DNA from: Cryobacterium algoritolerans
Lineage (GTDB): Bacteria > Actinomycetota > Actinomycetes > Actinomycetales > Microbacteriaceae
Direction of reading: 5' to 3'
DNA: 50,712 nt
Assembly: GCF_004402785.1 (NCBI RefSeq)
Contig: NZ_SOFP01000054.1
Location: 1-50,712, forward strand
Below are positions 33,353 through 43,500 of this stretch, in pieces. A program made the translations under genes and the position numbers. The notes beneath the pieces were generated by a model that saw only the letters and a program-made list of their open reading frames with translations, did not search any database and was not told the DNA's origin. How positions within the stretch are numbered: position 1 is the stretch's first letter; every line of letters starts with the position of its first letter.

Positions 33353-34035
33353 TTATTTCAGGGTGATCAGCACGGCGAGGGGTACGCCGTCACCGAGGTC
33401 CACCTTGACGGAGTACGTGCCCGGGGCGACCAGTTGAAGATGTACTCCTGGCCGCTGTACCGGAACACGTTCCCGGTGGTCGATGCGACGTTCGTGCTCG
33501 CATTCATGACGGGACCCTCAATACCGTTGGTCACCTGCGCATAGGTCAGTTTGATGGTCGCGTTAGTGATTGATGCGCTTGTCCCGGTGAGGGTGACCTC
33601 GACCGGGATGGTGCTGCCGGCCTTGAAGGTGGAACTCCCATCGGCACTAAACGGTGCGGGCACACCGGACCAGAAGTAACTCACACTGACGTGGAAGCTC
33701 GCCGTACCCGTGTTCCCCGACGGGTCCGTCGCCGTGCACGTCACCGTGGTTTGCCCGAGAGCGAACGTGGCCCCGGACGCCGGAGTACGCATTGCCGGGA
33801 GTATCCCGGCGACGATGTCGTGAGCGGTTGCACTCGGGTACGTGGCCACTGCGCCCGAGACCGACGTCGCCGTAGCCGTGACATCGGTTGGGACAGTCAG
33901 GACCGGCGGGGTGGTGTCGACCACGGTCACCGTGAATCCAGCCGACGCGGTGTTACCTGACGCATCAGTCGCCGTGCATGACACGGCTGTCACCCCGACT
34001 GGAAACGTGGTCGCCAACGTGTCCCCGCTCCCGCA
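33353..34035 (-). pseudogene. HYR-domain surface protein, 5'-truncated and frameshifted
   Basis: The minus-strand frame has two hyalin-type repeats: FPVGVTAVSCTATDASGNTA with FTVTVVDTTPPVLTVP, then FALGQTTVTCTATDPSGNTG. A C-terminal beta domain follows (FKAGSTIPVEVTLTGTSASI, YSGQEYIFNW). At about 33430 the frame breaks: a different frame supplies PGTYSVKVDLGDGVPLAVLI and TLK with a stop at 33353-33355, the expected family ending. The 5' end is lost near 34035, where the sequence turns into a TraG fragment on the other strand. Such proteins are usually secreted or wall-attached. No signal peptide remains. Confidence 0.75.
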
Positions 34036-34489
34036 ACTCCCCAACCTGACGAGCGACGGCGGCGGCCGTGGTCTCCACACCTGGATCTTCGCCCAATCCA
34101 TGTCCCAGCTGGTTGGCAAGTGGGGGCCCGAAGCGGCCACCACGATCTTTGAATCCTCGGCCGCGAAGATCATCTTCGGCGGCCTCGCCGACGAAACTTT
34201 CCTCGAGAAAATCTCCCGCCTCATCGGCACCCACCAAGTCACCCAAACCAGCAAGTCCCTGCAGCGAAACGGTGCCGGGCGAGACACCCACTCCACGTCC
34301 ACCAGTGAGCGGGAAGAGCGCCGGATGAAAGTCGAAGACATCCGCAAGATCCCCGAGGGCCACGCCCTGCTGCTCTACCGCGAGAAGGAAGCGCTCGTGC
34401 ACCTCACCCCCTGGTGGAAACGCCCCGACGCAGACCAGCTCCACCAGTCCCAGGAATGGTCGCTGAAGCTGGAGGGTATCACCGCATGA
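34028..34489 (+). pseudogene. TraG/VirD4-type coupling protein, C-terminal fragment
   Basis: The frame begins in LPQLPNLTSDGGGRGLHTWI and continues FAQSMSQLVGKWGPEAATTI, AAKIIFGGLADETFLEKISR and LIGTHQVTQT. It ends with VEDIRKIPEGHALLLYREKE and VHLTPWW. This is the last third of a conjugation coupling ATPase (TraG/TraD/VirD4), including the SDGGGRG Walker-B-proximal and arginine-finger region. Walker A and the membrane part are missing, cut at about 34030. Its stop overlaps the DUF4913 start (ATGA), so this was the original gene order of a conjugative element. Confidence 0.8.
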
Positions 34490-35001
34490 GCGACGACGAT
34501 GAACTTGATCCGATGCGTATTGAAGGGCTCGACGCCCGCCTCGTTAACGTCGAAAAGATCCTGCCCGACGTCTTCGACATGTACGAACTCCGCGCCCCAG
34601 GCGGACCCTACTATTGGGAAGCACTCCCACACGATCAAGCCGTGAAGCTCTGGAACGAACTCGGCAAGTTCGTGGCCTGGCGAGACTCCCGTTACCTCAC
34701 CAACCTGGCCGACCCCAGCTACCGACTCCCGGGATGCTGGTACCGCCACCCCATCGCCGTCGAAGAACTCACCGCGCTCATGGTCGCCCACCGCGCCGCT
34801 TACGACACCCGCTCTGCCAAAGCCTCCACCGCACTCGTCGACTGGCACCATCGCGCACTCTGGCCCACCCTCGACTCGCTCAAGCTTCGTGCCGGGATGG
34901 CGGGCTGCCGCGACCGCGGCGAACACCGCGAACCCCGCGACGGTTCTAAAGCATTCCGCATGACCGAGGGATACCTGCGCTACGGCGACATGAAAAGTTG
35001 A
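34486..35001 (+). CDS. DUF4913 family protein from a conjugative element
   Basis: The 171-residue protein is intact. It has an acidic start (MSDDDELDPMRIEGLDARLV), then YYWEALPHDQAVKLWNELGK, FVAWRDSRYL, LPGCWYRHPIAVEELTALMV, AHRAAYDT and VDWHHRALWPTLDSL. This fits DUF4913, found beside TraG-type genes on actinobacterial plasmids and integrative elements. The function is unknown. It is coupled to the truncated traG fragment by a four-base overlap, so it may be expressed only weakly if the upstream promoter is lost. Confidence 0.8.
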   Translation: MSDDDELDPMRIEGLDARLVNVEKILPDVFDMYELRAPGGPYYWEALPHDQAVKLWNELGKFVAWRDSRYLTNLADPSYRLPGCWYRHPIAVEELTALMVAHRAAYDTRSAKASTALVDWHHRALWPTLDSLKLRAGMAGCRDRGEHREPRDGSKAFRMTEGYLRYGDMKS

Positions 35002-35654
35002 AGTGCCAGCCCCGACGACTTCGCTTGCCGTAGGCGAGTTAATGCACATCCACGATTACCGGGCCGGCGCGAAGCTTTTGAGCGGAATCCGATGCCAGCT
35101 CAACAGCACAATCGATGATCCGGACCATCCGTGTTGGCTGCCTATTCGATCGGGTGTGGGCTCCGGCACCGGAAGTGCAGGATCACAGGATCATCACAAA
35201 AACTGGTCCAACGTTTTGGAGCGGGGCACCCGCCGCAATCTGAGTTCCCACAAGTTCAGGCATCGGTGGCTGTGTCAGCGTCGTTCATGGGCGATATTCA
35301 ACTCTTATGGCCCACGGACGATCAGCGTTTTGTCTTGTTTCTCCAGCGGTTCGCTCATTCCGGGCAGCGGACTGGAGTGCCTAGACTCGCCATATGTTCA
35401 AAGAAAAGTTCCTGTGGGCGGCTGTCGCCCTTCCATGGAGAACGAGCTGCCGGCACGGAGCCAGGGCAAACGCAAGAACCGCCTCCTTGGCCCCGGAGAA
35501 GTCGATTTTGGCGGCTACTGTACCTCATAAAACCCAGTTTTAAAGCGCACAAATCATGCGAGTGCCGGGGCCACAACCTTGCCGAACTCTGCCCGTCCGA
35601 CGGCGCCGAACACAATGTTACGTCCCCAGCCCAGCACCTCAACGAGGAGAGAAA
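35002..35654. other. gene-free stretch before the sugar locus
   Basis: Several open frames cross this region but none has a natural composition or recognised motif. The last 110 bases are A/T-richer and probably hold the promoter of the sugar-binding protein gene, whose ribosome-binding site GAGGAGAG is at 35644-35651. The region marks the change from mobile-element debris to the glycan locus. Confidence 0.5.
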
Positions 35655-36968
35655 ATGAAACGCATCAGGACGATTGCAGCAGTAGTAGCTGTGGCGGCGG
35701 TATTCGCTACGACCGCATGTACCAGCACGCCACCCGGGTCCTCTTCTGATCCTTCAGAGAAGGCAAACCTCACGTTTTGGTCATGGGTGCCCGGCGTGGA
35801 CAAGGCCGTGGACCTTTGGAATAAAGAAAACCCGAATATTCAGGTCAAGTTGGAGCAAACACCTGCGGGAAGCTCCGGAACGTACGCGAAGATGTACTCT
35901 GCTTTGAAGGCAGGCAAGGGGGCGCCCGATCTCGCTCAGATCGAATACCAGGAACTTCCCGGATTCGTTCTTGAAAATGGTCTTGTTGATCTCAAGCCCC
36001 TCGGGATGGGCGTCGAGAGCAGCAAATTCGTGGACTGGCAGCTGGCTCAGTCAACATTCGGCGACTCCGTATACGCGGTGCCTCAAGCATCCGGACCGAT
36101 GGGCTTGTACTACAGGGAGGATGTCTTCTCCGCCCTTGGGCTGAAGGCTCCGGCGACGTGGGACGAATATGCCGCGGCCGCCAAAACCATTCACGACGCA
36201 AACCCCAACCAATACATCAATACTTTCGCCCCTGGCAACTCAGCTTGGTTTACGGCTCTCGCGTGGCAGGCAGGCGCGAAGTGGTTCGGCCTCGACGGAG
36301 ACACTTGGACCGTGAACATCGACTCGGACACCACAATCAAAGTTGCCTCCTACTGGGACAAACTTCGCGAAGCCGGGCTCATCAAGACCGAACCTGATTT
36401 CGCCAACGGGTGGTACAGCGACCTCCAGAACGGCAATATCGTCGCTTGGCCGTCTGCCCAATGGGGTGGGTCCATCCTCTCGGGGAACGCCCCGACGACT
36501 GCAGGGAAATGGAAGGTCGCCCCACTGCCGCAGTGGGATAGCACCTACGCCTCCGCGAACTGGGGTGGCTCGAGCACCGCAGTGCTCAAGGGCGCGTCGA
36601 ACGCGCAGGCTGCGGAGAAGTTCGCGGTCTGGCTCAATACTGACCCGCAGAGCATCAGCCTTCTTATCGCTGGCGGCTACGGCTGGCCAGCAGCGAAGAA
36701 CGCGCTTGCCGGATCTACTCTCGACAAACCAGAGGAATTCCTCGGTGGCCAGAACGCAAACAAAGACGTCTTCAAGAAGTCTGACGAGTCCATCAATACG
36801 TCGTGGGGTTGGATACCGACAACTGCCAACACCTACACCCACCTAAACGATGGCTTCCAAGCGGCCGTGGAAGGCAACGGGACTTTCGTGGACGCGGTGA
36901 AGGCCGCCCAGACCGCGACGATTGCTGACTTGAAGGCAAAGGGATTGAAAGTTCGCGCAGGGGACTGA
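35655..36968 (+). CDS. ABC sugar transporter solute-binding lipoprotein
   Basis: The 437-residue protein has a lipoprotein signal (MKRIRTIAAVVAVAAVFATT, lipobox TTAC). It has a family 1 sugar-binding fold: LTFWSWVPGVDKAVDLWNKE, GKGAPDLAQIEYQELPGFVL, YAVPQASGPMGLYYREDVFS, ALGLKAPATWDEY, and a C-terminal GGYGWPAAKNAL. It captures an oligosaccharide outside the cell for the two following permeases. Several surface Trp and Tyr (GNSAWFTALAWQAGAKWFG) are usual for carbohydrate binding. The start follows GAGGAGAG. It is the first gene of the glycan locus, with visibly more A/T-ending codons than the dehydrogenase region. Confidence 0.93.
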   Translation: MKRIRTIAAVVAVAAVFATTACTSTPPGSSSDPSEKANLTFWSWVPGVDKAVDLWNKENPNIQVKLEQTPAGSSGTYAKMYSALKAGKGAPDLAQIEYQELPGFVLENGLVDLKPLGMGVESSKFVDWQLAQSTFGDSVYAVPQASGPMGLYYREDVFSALGLKAPATWDEYAAAAKTIHDANPNQYINTFAPGNSAWFTALAWQAGAKWFGLDGDTWTVNIDSDTTIKVASYWDKLREAGLIKTEPDFANGWYSDLQNGNIVAWPSAQWGGSILSGNAPTTAGKWKVAPLPQWDSTYASANWGGSSTAVLKGASNAQAAEKFAVWLNTDPQSISLLIAGGYGWPAAKNALAGSTLDKPEEFLGGQNANKDVFKKSDESINTSWGWIPTTANTYTHLNDGFQAAVEGNGTFVDAVKAAQTATIADLKAKGLKVRAGD

Positions 36969-36981
36969 CAATCAGGACGCT

Positions 36982-37017
36982 GCGGGGTCAGACCCTACGA
37001 TCATTATCCGGCCCCGC
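36982..37017 (+). terminator. intergenic hairpin between binding protein and permease genes
   Basis: GCGGGGTC (36982-36989) pairs with GGCCCCGC (37010-37017), including one G-T pair, 14 bases after the binding-protein stop. Hairpins here often stabilise the binding-protein transcript and reduce read-through to the permeases. Confidence 0.55.
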
Positions 37018-37084
37018 TTCCTCCCACACGGCGACACCCAAAAACCACAGAAATCATCCAGGAATTGCAGAGAAAGACAGCGTC

Positions 37085-37984
37085 ATGACAACCACGCGAT
37101 CCAGGCACCGACTAGCGATAACCGGGCTACTAGGCCCCTTTATCGTCCTCTTCACCCTGGCGATGGTCCTGCCCCTTGTCTATGCGATCTACGAGAGCGT
37201 GACCGGCATCCAACGTTCCGGCGCATTCGGTCAGGGCGGTAGCAGCCCCGTTTTCGTTGGCCTAGACAACTACATCACCGCACTTGGCGCCTCGGCGTTC
37301 GTCGCCAGTCTCGGCCGGGTCCTCCTGTTCGCAGTCGTTCAGGTACCGGTCATGATTATCCTCGCCACCGCTCTGGCGCTTCTGCTCGATGCAGCATCTG
37401 CCTGGGGTGTGCGGTTCTTCCGATCGGCGTACTTCTTGCCGTACGGGGTACCTGGTGTTATCGCTTCGATTCTGTGGGGTTTTCTCTACACCCCGGGACT
37501 GAGCCCGCTGGTCAACTTCGGGTCAGCTCTCGGACTGGATCTCGACTTCCTCGGCGGAGGTTCGATCCTGTGGTCCATCGCCAACATCGTCACCTGGCAG
37601 TATGCCGGCTACAACATGCTTGTGATCGTCGCCCAACTGAAATCTATCGACGCTGATCTCTTCGAAGCAGCCTCCATCGATGGCGCGAACGCGTGGCAAG
37701 TTATCACTCGGATCAAGCTGCCGCTTATCCGCCCGGCCATCGTGCTCACGACTGTCTTCACAATCATCGGTACCATCCAACTCTTTGCAGAGCCGCTCGT
37801 CCTCAAACCGCTTTCGAGCGCAATCACCTCTAGCTTCACGCCCAACCTCTCTGCCTATAACGAGGCATTCGCGAACAACAACTACAACCTTGCCGCCGCA
37901 GAGTCAGTCCTTCTCGCACTCGTCGCATGCGCGTTCTCATTCGGATTTCTCAAACTCGTCACTCGAGGGGGGAGCCCATCATGA
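37085..37984 (+). CDS. ABC sugar transporter permease (MalF-type)
   Basis: The 299-residue protein has six membrane segments. Its ATPase-contact EAA loop reads EAASIDGANAWQVITRIKLP. FFRSAYFLPYGVPGVIASIL and WQYAGYNMLVIVAQLKSIDA are typical of carbohydrate uptake (CUT1) permeases. With the following permease it forms the membrane channel for the bound sugar. Its stop overlaps the next start (ATGA). No ATP-binding subunit gene is present, so a multitask ATPase such as MsmK is expected elsewhere. Confidence 0.93.
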   Translation: MTTTRSRHRLAITGLLGPFIVLFTLAMVLPLVYAIYESVTGIQRSGAFGQGGSSPVFVGLDNYITALGASAFVASLGRVLLFAVVQVPVMIILATALALLLDAASAWGVRFFRSAYFLPYGVPGVIASILWGFLYTPGLSPLVNFGSALGLDLDFLGGGSILWSIANIVTWQYAGYNMLVIVAQLKSIDADLFEAASIDGANAWQVITRIKLPLIRPAIVLTTVFTIIGTIQLFAEPLVLKPLSSAITSSFTPNLSAYNEAFANNNYNLAAAESVLLALVACAFSFGFLKLVTRGGSPS

Positions 37985-38910
37985 CGACCACTGAACGCAC
38001 TCATACCGGCAAAAAGGGAAAGGATCAGTCGCCAAAGCAACCAAGCACGGTCCAAAAGCCACGCAGGATTCAGCGCAGCCCCGGCTGGAGAATTCTGGTA
38101 ACCGCAGCCCTCGCGGTTGCCGCCGTCTACTTTCTCTTTCCGGTGTATTGGCTCACAATCGCCGCCACCAAATCCACAAGTAGCCTATTTGGATCTTCCG
38201 GGTTGACCCTGGACCACCCGCAGCTGTTGACCAACCTGGTCAATGTCGTGACCTACAACGGCGGAATCTTCGGCCGATGGACGCTCAACAGCGTCCTATA
38301 TTCCGGGGTCGGCGCCGTCGTGGCCACAATCTGCTCTCTCGCGGCTGGATACTGCCTAGCAAAATTCACCTTCCGCGGCCGCGAGGTCTGGTTCAACATC
38401 ATTCTGGCCGGCGTGATGATTCCCGGAACAGCACTGGCTCTTCCGCTGTTCCTACTCATGAGCCAAGTCGGCCTCGTCAATACCTACTGGTCTGTGCTCC
38501 TCCCTTCCCTCGTGAGCCCGTTCGGTGTTTATCTCGGCCGCATCTACGCGCAGGCCGCCGTCCCAGACAGTCTCCTTGAGGCATCGCGTCTCGATGGGGC
38601 CGGAGAATTCCGGATCTTCTTCACTCTTGTCCTGCGATTGATGATGCCCGCCGCCGTGACGATCTTCCTGTTCCAATTCATCGGCATCTGGAACAACTTT
38701 TTTCTGCCGCTCGTCATGCTCTCCGACCAGAGCCTCTATCCAATTACCCTCGGTCTCGTCCAATGGCAGAGTGTCTCAGATCGTCACCCCGAGTTGTACC
38801 AACTGGCCATCGGTGGCGCGTTCCTATCCGTCATCCCGATCATGATCGCCATAGTGAGCCTGCAACGATTTTGGAAGGCGGGTCTCACCGAAGGAAGCGT
38901 CAAGGGATGA
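37981..38910 (+). CDS. ABC sugar transporter permease (MalG-type)
   Basis: The 309-residue protein has a basic cytoplasmic start of about 50 residues and six membrane segments. The EAA loop is LLEASRLDGAGEFRIFFTLV. NSVLYSGVGAVVATICSLAA, GYCLAKFTFRG and FQFIGIWNNFFLPLVMLSDQ are strong CUT1 marks. The start overlaps the previous stop; an upstream in-frame start at 37927 would lie inside that gene. It completes the importer with the preceding two genes. Confidence 0.93.
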   Translation: MTTTERTHTGKKGKDQSPKQPSTVQKPRRIQRSPGWRILVTAALAVAAVYFLFPVYWLTIAATKSTSSLFGSSGLTLDHPQLLTNLVNVVTYNGGIFGRWTLNSVLYSGVGAVVATICSLAAGYCLAKFTFRGREVWFNIILAGVMIPGTALALPLFLLMSQVGLVNTYWSVLLPSLVSPFGVYLGRIYAQAAVPDSLLEASRLDGAGEFRIFFTLVLRLMMPAAVTIFLFQFIGIWNNFFLPLVMLSDQSLYPITLGLVQWQSVSDRHPELYQLAIGGAFLSVIPIMIAIVSLQRFWKAGLTEGSVKG

Positions 38911-38951
38911 AACGTTCCTCAAATACCCTCCACGATCGATAGAAGGAAACG

Positions 38952-40232
38952 ATGACTCCCTCACGTCTCACCACGACCCCAGCGCAACTTCCCGCCAAGC
39001 TGACGATCACCCTCTGGGACTTCACCTGGTATACCCAAACAGCCAAGGGCGAACCCTTTTACGATCTTGATCGTGCCTTCGCTGAAGCCGTGGATCGCGG
39101 CTACAACACCGTGCGCATCTGCGCAGCGCCTCTGCTCCTCTTCGGAGAACACGACATCGACACGACGGCGCTTCAATTCGTGAACATGGGCGGCGACACC
39201 GGTCAGCGCACGAGGTGGTACAACGCCACCGGAGGCGCCGTGCTCAATGGACGAGCCCACCTCTTGGCTCTTTTTAAGGCGGCCAAACGTCACGGCTGCT
39301 TCGTGATTATCTCGTCATGGGAATACCAGCAAAGTCCCGCATTTCTCTCCAACTCGTCGTGGCACGACATGCTCCGCGCAATTCCCGCGGAGAATAGGCA
39401 CGAGGCACTTGCCCATGCTGAGGCAGAACTGGTGACTTACCTCAAGGAAGAGTCACTTGACGACCGCATCGCGTATGTCGAGATCCACAACGAGGTCGAC
39501 CTATCCCGCCTGACAGAAGTCCCATCGGAGGGCCTTGATACTTTCTGGGCGCAACGACCGTATCTCGACAATGCCCTCCGGCTTCTACAGGACGCCCATC
39601 CCGACGTCTTATCGACAGTGTGCTACGGCATTCCGCCTTACCTGGACCTCGCCTCCATCCCAGACAACGCGCAAGTCGCACACCAACACTTCTACATCTA
39701 CGGAGTCCTTGCTTCTCTCGAAGCATGGGCGCAGGTTCGCGCAGAGCCGCCAATTTTCCCAACCGAGGAACTGAAGTCCATTCTTAGAGACGACGCACCC
39801 CCGTTCGACGAATGGACTACAACGATCGAACCGTGGCGGTTACAAGCGACGGGAATCACCACAAGCATGTTCTACGCCTACGACTGGGTGGACCCGATCG
39901 CCTGGGACGCGTGGATGTACCGGCACTTCGCAGAGCATGAAATTGCGATGAAACAGGCGTTGGAGGCCCGGTTGCAGGCCGTCATGATCTGGGCCACCCA
40001 CCACGACGTACCTGCGGTGATCGGCGAAGGTTGGATCGGATACACGCCTCTTGAGGCCGATTTCGAGGATGGGCCAGTCGGACAATACTTCGCGACCTAC
40101 GCCGTTCAACGGTGCGCCGACCTGGGCTACTGGGGAACGTTGCCCGGGTCAAACTCAGCTCCGCACCACCCGGGGTGGGCGAACGTCGAATTCCAACGAC
40201 GGATGAACAGGCTGTTTCAGGAAGCAAAATAG
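38952..40232 (+). CDS. cellulase-like TIM-barrel glycoside hydrolase
   Basis: The 426-residue protein has no signal peptide, so it should act on imported sugar. It resembles the sugar-binding cellulase-like family: LTITLWDFTWYTQTAKGEPF, RGYNTVRICAAPLLLFG, and RHGCFVIISSWEYQQSPAFL. Likely catalytic acids are Glu181 in VEIHNEVD (acid/base, as in clan GH-A) and Glu359 in VIGEGWIGY (nucleophile). It ends GYWGTLPGSNSAPHHPGW. The bond cleaved is unknown. ATG 38952 follows AGAAGGAAACG. It lies 41 bases after the permease gene, in the same transcript. Confidence 0.8.
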   Translation: MTPSRLTTTPAQLPAKLTITLWDFTWYTQTAKGEPFYDLDRAFAEAVDRGYNTVRICAAPLLLFGEHDIDTTALQFVNMGGDTGQRTRWYNATGGAVLNGRAHLLALFKAAKRHGCFVIISSWEYQQSPAFLSNSSWHDMLRAIPAENRHEALAHAEAELVTYLKEESLDDRIAYVEIHNEVDLSRLTEVPSEGLDTFWAQRPYLDNALRLLQDAHPDVLSTVCYGIPPYLDLASIPDNAQVAHQHFYIYGVLASLEAWAQVRAEPPIFPTEELKSILRDDAPPFDEWTTTIEPWRLQATGITTSMFYAYDWVDPIAWDAWMYRHFAEHEIAMKQALEARLQAVMIWATHHDVPAVIGEGWIGYTPLEADFEDGPVGQYFATYAVQRCADLGYWGTLPGSNSAPHHPGWANVEFQRRMNRLFQEAK

Positions 40233-40544
40233 CGGGATTCAAAGAAGCGCGCCCACCATTTGTGAGCAGCTCCATACCCGCCCGGCGCTGTCGCGCCCGA
40301 AAGCGCAGTGCCGCAATGTGAGACGCGTTAGCGCCAGACCAGGCGTTGCGCGGCATCCCCGAGCGACCGCCCATTCCATGGTTTCGTGAAGTCTTGTCGA
40401 CCGCTGAAGCAAGAAATGCCCAGCAAATAGGGTCGGATGGGCCACCGTGATGCACGTATTACGGCGGACTAAAAGTTGTTTTGTCTAGGTTGTCCATTGA
40501 ATCGTGTATTCCGGACCCAAGCTGACCAACCATAGGCTCGCCCT
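40233..40544. other. 312-base intergenic region
   Basis: No gene is visible. It separates the transporter/hydrolase operon from the DUF5107 gene. The last 100 bases are A/T-richer and probably hold a promoter for the second half of the locus. No clean operator palindrome was found. Confidence 0.45.
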
Positions 40545-43500
40545 ATGCTCACTGAAGGGCCCTCGCGGGCATCAAAAATCATTCTCCCCTCAATCCCCGC
40601 TGCCCTGGCAGCTGCGCCCGTGGCAGCATGGTCCGAACCGATCAGCATCGACACATACCTCCCAGAGACACCGGACCACTTTCCCGCGTTTCTTGAAACT
40701 CGCGTCTACCAAGGCTCGTCGGGACGGGTGTTTCCATTGCCATTCCACGAACGCATCAGTCAGACCAAGTCTCCTCACCTGTGGCAAGCGATACATCTTG
40801 AAAACGAGTGGCTCCGTCTGGTAATCCTTCCAGAGCTCGGCGGCCGGATACACATCGCTTACGACAAAGTGGCTAAATACGACATGTTCTATCGCAACAA
40901 CGTCATCAAGCCCGCTCTTGTGGGCCTTGCGGGGCCCTGGATCTCGGGGGGGATTGAGTTCAACTGGCCTCAGCATCATCGCCCGGCCACATTTCTCCCG
41001 ACCGACGTCAGCATTGAGCGCGAAGATGACGGCTCGGTGACTGTCTGGTGCTCCGACCATGATCCGTTTGCTCGGATGAAGGGCATGCACGGTATCCGAC
41101 TGCGGCCGAATAGCTCAAAGATCGAAGCGCGGGTGCGCCTCTACAACCGGTCCGAAACTCGCCAGACGTTCCTGTGGTGGGCGAACGTCGCGGCCGCCGT
41201 CAATGACGACTACCAGTCGTTCTTCCCAACAGATGTCAACTACGTCGCTGACCATGCCAAGCGTGCCATCGTAAGTTTCCCGCACGCCCGGACGCCCTAT
41301 TACGGCATCGACTACCCGAGCCGGGTTACCCCGGAGAGCCCCGATGCTGACCGGCTGGACTGGTACCGCAACATTCCCGTGCCGACCTCGTACATGGTTA
41401 CCTCTACCGACGGCGAATTCTTTGGTGGATACGATCACGGCCGAAATGCCGGCTTTGTTCACTGGGCCAGCCGCGACATCTCCCCGGGCAAGAAACAGTG
41501 GACTTGGGGAAACGCACCATTTGGGTGGGCTTGGGACAGCAATCTTACCGATGCCGATGGTCCGTACGTGGAGCTGATGGCCGGCGTCTACACCGACAAC
41601 CAGCCCGACTTTGCGTATCTGGCCGCCGGCGAGACGAAAACGTTCAGCCAATTCTGGTATCCGCTTAGCCAGATAGGACCGGCTCAGGAGGCAAGTGCTG
41701 ATGTGGCCGCCCGGCTGGACATCACCGAAGCCGGAGCGCGCATCGGAATAGTTTCATCTGAAGTCATTCCGCACGCCCACGTACGACTAAGCGCAAGCAA
41801 TGGTCGCGTTCTCTACGATGGCACCCACCGTCTCAGCCCTGCCGGTCCGTTCCGTCATGATGTCTCCTTTTGCCAAGAGCAGCCAGGCGATGAACTTGAG
41901 CTACGCATCTTTACCGACGAGAAAACCATGCTCACTCTCAATCCACGACAGGACGAAGTGGTCACTGAGCAACCCCGGCACGCTGAAGAACCGGCCGCTC
42001 CCAGCGATGTCGGCACCATCGACGAGCTAGTCCAAATCGCCGTCTATCTCGACCAGTATCGACACGCGACGCGATCCTCGGAACCCTACTGGCGTGAAAT
42101 CCTGACCCGGGACCCCCAGGAGTCACGAGCCACCGCCGGACTCGGTGCGCGGCTCTATGACTGCGCTGACTATGAGGGCGCCGTCGAGATGCTGTCCCGA
42201 AGTGTGACTCGGCGCACTCAATGGGCACCCACTCCGCTGGATGGGTCAGCACACTACCGGCTCGGCCTCGCCCTCTCGCGGCTCGGACGACAGCGAGAGG
42301 CACTCAACGTTCTCGCACGCGCCTCATGGGACAACGCGTACGTAGTCCCGGCACGCTATCTTCTCGCTCGTGAGCACGCCAAGATGGGGCAGATCGACGT
42401 CGCTATCAAAACGCTTCGAGACGTACTCACAGCGGACAATCGTCACCTGCAGGCAGCCGACTTGCTCGCGCTTCTACTCCAGACGGCCGGCCACCTTGCC
42501 GAGGCCGACCAGGTTCTCGCCAATACCCTAAGCCAAGATCCGCTCGATGCATGGGCACTACACCTCCGCAAGCAGCCCGTCACGTCGGACGCCACGGTAA
42601 TGCTCGACGTCGCGCTTGAATACGCCGCCGCAGGATTCATCGATCACGCACTCACGGCACTAGACGACGCAGTGGCGCTCCTTCCCCTCCTTGCGCCCGG
42701 GCAAGTAAACGTAGGGCCACTAATCTCCTACCACCGTGCCGCTCTCCTCCACCAAGAGGGCAAAGCACAGGAGGCCAGAGCCGCTGTAGATGCAGCCAGC
42801 CTTGGGTCCTCAAAGCTCACCCTCCCATCACGCCTCGATGATGTCGATGTGCTCCGAACGGCTCTCGAAATTAAACCGGGTGACCCACTCGCAGCCTCCC
42901 TGCTAGGGCACTGGTACTACGACCGTCGCCGGTATGCTGACGCGATCCGCCTCTGGCACCTCTCGCTCAGCTCCAACCCGTCCACTGAAGTAGCGACCGT
43001 CGTCCATCGGAATCTTGGCATCGCCTCCTATAACGTGCTCCGCGACTTCGATGCCGCGACCGACCACTACCGCTGCGCCCTCAACGGGGAACCTGGCAAC
43101 GCGAAACTCTGGTTTGAATTTGACCAGCTTTCTGCGCGGCTTGGGACGTCCACTGAGGAACGTTTTATACAGCTGGAGAAACGTCAGGAGATCGTGAACC
43201 AGCGTGACGACTTGACGGTGTCATTTGCGCAACTTCTGATCGATGTCGACCGAGCGTTCGATGCTCAAACTCTCCTCGCTGAAAGACAGTTCCAGCCATG
43301 GGAAGGCGGAGAGGGGCAAGTCCTCGCTGCCTGGGATCGGGCCGCCCTCTCCCTAGCTCGGAGCGCCAATACCTCGAACAACCACGAACTGGCCATCAGG
43401 CTCTTAGAAGCAGCGCTTCGACCTCCGCGAAACCTCGGCGAGGGGCGGCATCACCTAGCCAACGTCTCCGAGCTGCAGTTGGCGCTTGGAGATTCCTGGG

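Noticed and set aside
35003..35530. 175-codon frame between DUF4913 and the binding-protein gene
   Set aside because: Low-quality composition, no family motif, and overlapped by an equally long frame in another phase.
35394..35540. Start of a GH1 beta-glucosidase (MFKEKFLWAAVALP)
   Set aside because: Similarity to the GH1 opening ends after FLW and the frame closes after 48 codons with no other GH1 motif in any frame.
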